Source: Pseudomonadota bacterium
Lineage (GTDB): Bacteria > Desulfobacterota > Desulfobulbia > Desulfobulbales > Desulfobulbaceae
Assembly: GCA_009782165.1 (NCBI GenBank)
Contig: WQUH01000102.1
Location: forward strand, 1 to 5,655
DNA length: 5,655 nt
Reading direction: 5' to 3'
Translations under genes and position numbers: made by a program
The notes under the pieces: model-generated
Told to the model about the DNA's origin: nothing
The model's database searches: none
What the model saw: the letters and a program-made list of their open reading frames with translations, nothing else
Part shown: in pieces, positions 1 to 5,655 of the stretch
Layout: every line of letters begins with the position of its first letter
Position numbering within the stretch: position 1 is the stretch's first letter

Positions 1-2309
<2,309 letters not shown>

Positions 2310-2319
2310 GCGATTGGCC

Positions 2320-2721
2320 ATGGCCATGGATTTCGATTTCAAACTGCCCGGTCTGGGCCGTCCGGAGAGTTCGCGGCCCAAGCGGGTCGCCGAAGCGGTC
2401 AAGAACGAGCTGACCATTCTCCTGCTGCAACAGGTTGCGGACCCGCGCCTGGCGGATGTCCGCATCTCGCGGGTGGATGTGGCGCCTGATCTCAAACAGG
2501 CCAGGATTTACTTCACCGTCCCGGCCGGCCAGGCAAGCGGGCCGGCGCTGGAAGGCATGCGCAGCGCCAAGGGATTTTTCCGCAGCCATTTGGCCAAGAC
2601 CGTCAATCTGCGGTACACGCCCGATCTGCTGTTTTATTTTGACAGTCTCAATGAAGAGGCAGGGCGCATCGATACCCTGTTCCGCCAGATCGAGGAGGAA
2701 CGAAAGCATGAGCGATCCTGA
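2320..2721 (+). CDS. rbfA: 30S ribosome-binding factor A
   Basis: RbfA is a small KH-domain protein that binds the immature 30S subunit and helps late 16S rRNA maturation, notably in the cold. The 133-residue product has the usual family length and pattern: an N-terminal helix with RVAEAVKNEL, the DPRL signature (DPRLADVRISRVDVAPDL), a strand with ARIYFTV, a helix ending in KGFFRSHLA, then LRYTPDLLFYFDSL and a charged tail. The start is placed at ATG 2320; a second in-frame ATG at 2326 is equally acceptable and shortens it by two residues. The ribosome binding site is weak (TAGGCG just upstream), while a better TGGAGG at 2293-2298 lies inside the infB end and is too far away, so re-initiation after the infB stop is likely. 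It overlaps nrnA by 14 nt in another frame. Confidence 0.96.
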   Translation: MAMDFDFKLPGLGRPESSRPKRVAEAVKNELTILLLQQVADPRLADVRISRVDVAPDLKQARIYFTVPAGQASGPALEGMRSAKGFFRSHLAKTVNLRYTPDLLFYFDSLNEEAGRIDTLFRQIEEERKHERS

Positions 2722-3697
2722 GCAGACGGTGCGAGCGGCCATCCGCGCCAAGGGGCACATCCTCCTGGCCACCCATTTCAATCCCGACGGCGACGCGCTG
2801 GGCTCCCTGCTCGGTCTGGCGGAAGTCCTCGAAGGGATGGGAAAAAAGGTGCTGCGCTATCTGGAGAAGCCGGTTTCCCCGCTCTATCGCTTTCTGCCCG
2901 GATGCGGCCAGACCCAGACCGAGATGGCCAGCGTGCGGGAATTCGTTGCCCAGGCCGGGGATGATTTTCTTGCCATCTGCCTCGATTGCAGCGATACCCA
3001 CCGGCTGGGCCGGCACGGCGCCGAATTGACCGGGTTTCGCCCCCTGATGGTGATCGATCACCACCGGGGCCACACCGGGTTCGGCGACGGCGACTGGATC
3101 GAGCCCCACCGCTCCTCCACCTCGGAAATGGTCTACGACCTGGCCGTGGCCCTGGACGCCGACATCTCCGCCAAGGCGGCGGAATGCCTGTTTACGGGGA
3201 TCAACACCGATACCGGTTCGTTCTGTTACGAATCGACCAGCAGCCACACCTTTGCCGTGGCGGCCGATCTGGTTCGCTGCGGCGTCCGCCCGGACCAGGT
3301 GAGCAGCAATCTGTACGACAACTACACCCTGGGACGGCTGCGCCTGATGCAGGAGGTGCTGGCAACCCTGGAGATGCACGAGCGGGACAGGATCGCCATC
3401 ATCCGGGTGACCCCGAAGATGCTGGCGCGGACCTTCACCACCATCGAGGACACCGAGTATTTCATCAACCTGCCCCGGGCCGTCAGTTCGGTGCGGGTGG
3501 CGGTTTTCCTCAAGGAGCCCGAGCCGCTCCAGATTACCGTCAGCCTCCGGGCCAAGGGAAAATGCGATGTTTCCCAGATCGCGGCCCGGTTTGGCGGCGG
3601 CGGCCACCGGAACGCCAGCGGATTCCGCGTCAAGGGGCAAAGCATGGAGGAGGTGCGCGACGCCCTGCTCCAGGTACTGCGGCCAGAGGTGCAGTGA
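2708..3697 (+). CDS. nrnA: DHH/DHHA1 phosphoesterase, bifunctional oligoribonuclease/pAp phosphatase (NrnA type)
   Basis: NrnA-family enzymes are cytoplasmic, metal-dependent phosphoesterases that degrade 2-5 nt nanoRNA and also dephosphorylate 3'-phosphoadenosine 5'-phosphate. The 329-residue product has all the expected DHH motifs: THFNPDGDALGS with Asp27 and Asp29, LDCSD with Asp93, the name-giving DHH at 117-119 and GINTDTG with Asp168. The C-terminal DHHA1 domain has GGGGHRNASGF, with the substrate-binding glycines before His300. The ATG at 2708 has a strong GGAGG at 2694-2698, 9 nt upstream, inside the end of rbfA; the 14-nt overlap suggests coupled translation. Its stop overlaps the proposed truB start. 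The family is certain. The choice of RNase versus pAp phosphatase as main activity is inferred from close resemblance and context; other DHH-DHHA1 subfamilies are less likely. Confidence 0.92.
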   Translation: MSDPEQTVRAAIRAKGHILLATHFNPDGDALGSLLGLAEVLEGMGKKVLRYLEKPVSPLYRFLPGCGQTQTEMASVREFVAQAGDDFLAICLDCSDTHRLGRHGAELTGFRPLMVIDHHRGHTGFGDGDWIEPHRSSTSEMVYDLAVALDADISAKAAECLFTGINTDTGSFCYESTSSHTFAVAADLVRCGVRPDQVSSNLYDNYTLGRLRLMQEVLATLEMHERDRIAIIRVTPKMLARTFTTIEDTEYFINLPRAVSSVRVAVFLKEPEPLQITVSLRAKGKCDVSQIAARFGGGGHRNASGFRVKGQSMEEVRDALLQVLRPEVQ

Positions 3698-4467
3698 CGG
3701 CGGCGGCGATGCCGGTGGCGGCCGCGATGGTCGCGGAAGACAGGCCGGGCTGGAACGACGGCGTCTTTCTGGTCGACAAGCCGGCGGGCATGACCTCTTT
3801 CGCCATTGTCCGCCGCATAAGGCGGCTGCTCGGCATCAAAAAGGTGGGACATGCCGGCACGCTCGATCCTTTTGCCTCGGGCCTGCTGATCGTGTGCGTC
3901 GGCCGGCCGGCCACCAGACAGGTCGAGCTGTTCATGGCCGGCCGCAAGGTGTACCGGGCCCGGCTGCAACTGGGCGTGGAAACCACGACGCTCGACCCGG
4001 AGGGGAGCGTCATCGCGACCTGTCCGGTGCCGGAACTGGACGAGACAGCCCTGATGGCCTGCCTCCGGCGTCATGTCGGACCGCAGATGCAGGCGCCGCC
4101 GCCTTTTTCGGCGGCCAAGCACCAGGGCAAGCCGCTCTATGTCTATGCCCGCCGGGGCGTGCTGATCGAAAAGGCGGCCAAGCCGATCGAGATATTCCGC
4201 CTCGACCTGGTGGCCTACGATGCCGACGCCAAGCAACTGGATGTGGAAATCGAGTGCGGCAGAGGCGCCTATATCCGGGTGCTGGCGGCGGATATCGGCC
4301 GGGCGCTCGGTTGCGGCGCCCATCTCGTCGGCTTGCGGCGAACCCGGTCGGGGCGCTTTGCCGTCGAGGACTGCCTGCCGGGCGAAGGACTGTTTACGGA
4401 CAACGGCCTGCACCTGTTGCACGCCCAACGCCGCGACTGTGCCGAAGTAGTGCAACCTGCCGGATAA
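3694..4467 (+). CDS. truB: tRNA pseudouridine(55) synthase TruB, short form without a clear PUA domain
   Basis: TruB isomerises the conserved U55 in the tRNA T-loop. Conserved elements run in order: [11 protein letters not shown], then [15 protein letters not shown] with the catalytic Asp58 (counted from the GTG), [10 protein letters not shown] with the conserved Tyr, [33 protein letters not shown] with Arg195, and [17 protein letters not shown]. The GTG at 3694 is chosen because its GTGA overlaps the nrnA stop, with AGAGG at 3685-3689; the 4-nt spacer is tight. In-frame ATGs at 3709 and 3727 are alternatives, and the conserved domain begins only at about residue 23, so all fit. From the GTG it is 257 residues, against about 314 for E. 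coli TruB; only about 30 residues follow the catalytic core, so the C-terminal PUA domain seems absent. The enzyme identity is secure, the start is not. Confidence 0.95.
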   Translation: MTAAAMPVAAAMVAEDRPGWNDGVFLVDKPAGMTSFAIVRRIRRLLGIKKVGHAGTLDPFASGLLIVCVGRPATRQVELFMAGRKVYRARLQLGVETTTLDPEGSVIATCPVPELDETALMACLRRHVGPQMQAPPPFSAAKHQGKPLYVYARRGVLIEKAAKPIEIFRLDLVAYDADAKQLDVEIECGRGAYIRVLAADIGRALGCGAHLVGLRRTRSGRFAVEDCLPGEGLFTDNGLHLLHAQRRDCAEVVQPAG

Positions 4468-4481
4468 CCGGACTTTTGTTC

Positions 4482-4511
4482 TTGCGACGGTTGTTCGGCG
4501 TGGGGTATACA
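4482..4511 (+). promoter_or_regulatory. Candidate sigma-70 promoter for rpsO
   Basis: TTGCGA at 4482-4487 and TATACA at 4506-4511 are separated by 18 bp; each matches the consensus at 4 of 6 positions. Transcription would begin at about 4517-4519, just before the first arm of the structured leader at 4522. The site lies directly after truB in the only sizeable gap of the upstream cluster. The match is moderate, and rpsO may also be reached by read-through from truB. Confidence 0.4.
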
Positions 4512-4521
4512 AGTGTTTACC

Positions 4522-4604
4522 GTCCCCTCGGGTCGTCCCTCTGACCCGAAATCAGGGACAATCTATCCAGACTCCAGAGAGGCTGAGGGAAGGTGCTTTT
4601 CTGG
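4522..4604 (+). promoter_or_regulatory. Structured rpsO 5' leader, candidate S15 autoregulatory RNA
   Basis: Two adjacent hairpins can be drawn. Hairpin A pairs TCGGGTC (4528-4534) with GACCCGA (4543-4549) around an 8-nt loop, and is enclosed by an outer stem GTCCC (4522-4526) with GGGAC (4555-4559). Hairpin B pairs 4574-4583 with 4595-4604 (10 bp, two G-U wobbles) around an 11-nt loop. The loop of A holds TCCCTC (4536-4541), a perfect complement of GAGGGA (4585-4590) in the loop of B, so a 6-bp kissing interaction is possible. The same A loop (GTCCCT, 4535-4540) can instead pair with AGGGAC (4554-4559) as a pseudoknot. S15 is known to repress its own translation through leader structures that differ between bacterial groups; that this one does so is inference. 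The ribosome binding site GGAGG is at 4620-4624. Confidence 0.45.
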
Positions 4605-4630
4605 CAGCAGAAGGAAAGTGGAGGTGCCCC

Positions 4631-4900
4631 ATGGCACAGACAACGGAAAAGAAGAAGGAACTGATCGAAAAATTCAAGACCCATGAGACGGATACCGGTT
4701 CCTGCGAGGTGCAGATTGCCCTCCTGACCGATCGTATCCTCTATCTCACCGAGCACTTCAAGACGCACGCCAAAGACCACCATTCCCGCCGCGGCCTGCT
4801 GCGGCTGGTCGGTCAACGGCGCAACCTGCTCAAGTATTTGCAGAAAAAGGATATCGCCAAATACCGGGCCCTCATCCAACAGCTTGGCATCCGGAAATAG
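4631..4900 (+). CDS. rpsO: 30S ribosomal protein S15
   Basis: S15 is a primary-binding 30S protein that sits on the 16S rRNA central-domain three-way junction and takes part in an intersubunit bridge. The product has 89 residues, the standard length, and the family signatures are intact: [39 protein letters not shown], then [12 protein letters not shown] and LIQQLGIRK. The start is unambiguous: ATG 4631 with GGAGG at 4620-4624, 6 nt upstream. Unlike the tightly packed genes before it, rpsO has a 163-nt leader with its own promoter candidate and RNA structure, and a strong terminator follows its stop by 12 nt, so it can be expressed as a separate short transcript. The rpsO-pnp order is the classic one. 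Confidence 0.99.
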   Translation: MAQTTEKKKELIEKFKTHETDTGSCEVQIALLTDRILYLTEHFKTHAKDHHSRRGLLRLVGQRRNLLKYLQKKDIAKYRALIQQLGIRK

Positions 4901-4912
4901 GATGCCCGTACC

Positions 4913-4946
4913 GGACGGCGGACCATGGTGGTCCGCCGTCCTTTTT
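4913..4946 (+). terminator. Rho-independent terminator after rpsO
   Basis: A perfect 13-bp GC-rich stem pairs 4913-4925 (GGACGGCGGACCA) with 4929-4941 (TGGTCCGCCGTCC) around a 3-nt loop, or 12 bp with a 5-nt loop, followed at once by five T (4942-4946). There is no matching T-run for the opposite strand, so it acts on + strand transcripts. It lies between rpsO and pnp, as a terminator also does in E. coli, and would limit read-through into pnp. Confidence 0.93.
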
Positions 4947-4975
4947 CCCCCTGCGACCGCGCGCGGCAGCGGCAA

Positions 4976-5055
4976 CGCCATAAAGACACAAAGGACACAG
5001 AGAGAACGGACAAAAGGGTGCCGGGCGTCCCTGCATCCTTTGTGCCTTTGTGGCG
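4976..5055 (+). repeat. Short inverted repeat of the dispersed CACAAAG type in the pnp leader
   Basis: The left arm CGCCATAAAGACACAAAGGA (4976-4995) is complementary to the right arm TCCTTTGTGCCTTTGTGGCG (5036-5055) at 18 of 20 positions; one mismatch is a G-U wobble in RNA and the other is A-C. The arms flank a 40-nt middle. Paired arms built on CACAAAGRCACAAAGGACAC resemble short non-coding repeats that I recall scattered between genes in many unrelated bacterial genomes. There is no transposase and I see no target-site duplication. In pnp mRNA it would fold as a long stem-loop. Confidence 0.65.
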
Positions 5056-5068
5056 GCATTGAGCCGGG

Positions 5069-5107
5069 CCGGTTGCATTGTCTTCACACAGTTCCGGAAC
5101 CAACCGG
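5069..5107 (+). promoter_or_regulatory. Stem beside the pnp ribosome binding site
   Basis: CCGGTTG (5069-5075) pairs perfectly with CAACCGG (5101-5107) around a 25-nt loop, and the stem ends 2 nt before the Shine-Dalgarno AGGAG (5110-5114). The loop ends with the perfect 10-bp palindrome GTTCCGGAAC (5091-5100). In E. coli, pnp is autoregulated through structured leader RNA processed by RNase III; a role for this stem is only a guess, since a 7-bp pairing may arise by chance in GC-rich DNA. Confidence 0.25.
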
Positions 5108-5119
5108 ACAGGAGCATCT

Positions 5120-5655
5120 ATGATTCACACAGTAACAACCGAAATCGGCGGTCGGACCATCGCCCTGGAAACCGGCAAGATGGCCAAGCAGACCAGCGGG
5201 TCCGTGATGGTGTGCAGCGGCGACACCAAAGTCCTGGTGACGGTCGTGGCCGAAAACGAGCCGAAAAACATGGGGTTTCTGCCCCTGACCATCGAATATC
5301 AGGAGCGGATGTACGCGGCCGGCCGTATCCCCGGCAGTTATTTCCGCCGGGAAATCGGCCGGCCCAGCGAGAAGGAGGTGCTGACCTGCCGCCTGATCGA
5401 CCGGCCGTTGCGGCCGCTGTTCCCCGACGGCTATGATTGCGAAACCCAGTTGATCGCCACGGTCTTTTCCGCGGAACTGAATTTCGACCCGGACGTCCTG
5501 GCCATGAACGGGGCCTCGGCGGCCCTGCTCATCTCCGACATCCCCTTCGGCGGGCCGGTGGGCGCCGCCCGGGTCGGCTATGTCGACGGCCAGTACGTGC
5601 TCAACCCCACCAAAAAGCAGTTGGAAAACTCCAGGATCAACCTGGTGGTCGCCGG
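5120..5655 (+). CDS. pnp: Polyribonucleotide nucleotidyltransferase (PNPase), N-terminal part, 3'-truncated by the window
   Basis: PNPase is a trimeric 3'-to-5' phosphorolytic exoribonuclease, often part of the RNA degradosome. The 178 complete codons in view cover most of the first RNase PH domain, about a quarter of a roughly 700-residue protein. Signatures include [17 protein letters not shown], the constriction loop in [19 protein letters not shown] (68-86), [12 protein letters not shown] (91-102), [15 protein letters not shown] and [16 protein letters not shown]. The start ATG 5120 has AGGAG at 5110-5114, 5 nt upstream, and the homology begins there. The reading frame has no stop before the window end. 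Compared with E. coli, Tyr74 replaces the first Phe of the FFRR loop and one Ile is added (REIGRP for REGRP); I believe this is a common variant in related bacteria. The gene lies downstream of the rpsO terminator with no obvious promoter of its own. Confidence 0.97.
   Translation, partial: MIHTVTTEIGGRTIALETGKMAKQTSGSVMVCSGDTKVLVTVVAENEPKNMGFLPLTIEYQERMYAAGRIPGSYFRREIGRPSEKEVLTCRLIDRPLRPLFPDGYDCETQLIATVFSAELNFDPDVLAMNGASAALLISDIPFGGPVGAARVGYVDGQYVLNPTKKQLENSRINLVVA

Noticed and set aside
2316..2329. Duplicated GGCCATGGCCATGG at the rbfA start as a regulatory repeat
   Set aside because: It is simply Met-Ala-Met with two in-frame ATGs; it leaves the start uncertain by two codons but shows no further structure.
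2648..3640. 330-codon open frame on the minus strand opposite nrnA
   Set aside because: It is antisense to a gene with complete DHH motifs; long antisense frames are expected in GC-rich coding DNA and the product shows no family pattern.
2986..4467. 493-codon + strand frame including truB
   Set aside because: Only the part from about 3694 reads as TruB; the upstream part is the out-of-frame reading of nrnA.
4460..4477. CCGG-ATAA-CCGG followed by a T-rich stretch as a terminator after truB
   Set aside because: A 4-bp stem is too weak and the T-run is short and offset; probably chance.
3322..4512. 396-codon minus-strand frame opposite nrnA and truB
   Set aside because: It spans two well-supported + strand genes and their junction, and its translation is low-complexity Arg/His/Gly with no recognisable domain.
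4951..4984. CTGCGA and CATAAA as a pnp promoter
   Set aside because: The spacing is 22 bp, the -35 match is 3 of 6, and CATAAA is part of the repeat arm.
4517..5059. 180-codon minus-strand frame across rpsO, the terminator and the repeat
   Set aside because: It is antisense to rpsO, and its Val/Leu/Cys-rich start comes from reading the CACAAAG-type repeat backwards, a well-known source of false genes.
5050..5436. 128-codon + strand frame overlapping the start of pnp
   Set aside because: It is out of frame with pnp, whose PNPase signatures and ribosome binding site are clear.

Overview
The window is a stretch of the conserved bacterial translation and RNA-metabolism cluster, all on the + strand: 3' part of infB, then rbfA, a DHH-family nanoRNase/pAp phosphatase (nrnA type), truB, rpsO and the 5' part of pnp. 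It is GC-rich (low 60s percent by eye) with strong third-position G/C bias. A DHH phosphoesterase between rbfA and truB, together with the IF2 and PNPase sequence style, suggests a Desulfobacterota/deltaproteobacterial chromosome (Desulfobulbales- or Desulfuromonadales-like). That placement is inference from remembered family patterns, not from a search.

Layout. 1-2309: infB, cut at its 5' end and lacking the start codon. 2320-2721: rbfA, 10 nt after infB. 2708-3697: nrnA, overlapping rbfA by 14 nt. 3694-4467: truB, most simply starting at a GTG that overlaps the nrnA stop. These four are packed as one transcription unit with likely translational coupling. No DUF503 (ylxP-type) gene lies between infB and rbfA, although some related clusters have one. 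4468-4630 is a 163-nt leader with a promoter candidate and a structured RNA element ahead of rpsO (4631-4900). 4913-4946 is a textbook intrinsic terminator. 4947-5119 is the pnp leader, with a dispersed-repeat-like inverted repeat and a small stem beside the ribosome binding site. pnp starts at 5120 and runs off the window end; its frame stays open to the last base.

How the genes work together. IF2 places initiator tRNA on the ribosome; RbfA and S15 act in 30S assembly; TruB makes the conserved T-loop pseudouridine in tRNA. PNPase degrades RNA to short oligonucleotides, and the NrnA-type enzyme would finish the 2-5 nt remnants.

The coding content is ordinary housekeeping. No new system is visible. 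The parts worth a second look are non-coding: the rpsO leader, where two adjacent hairpins have perfectly complementary 6-nt loop segments plus a competing pseudoknot pairing (a candidate S15 autoregulatory RNA), and the pnp leader, which carries a short repeat of the CACAAAG type.
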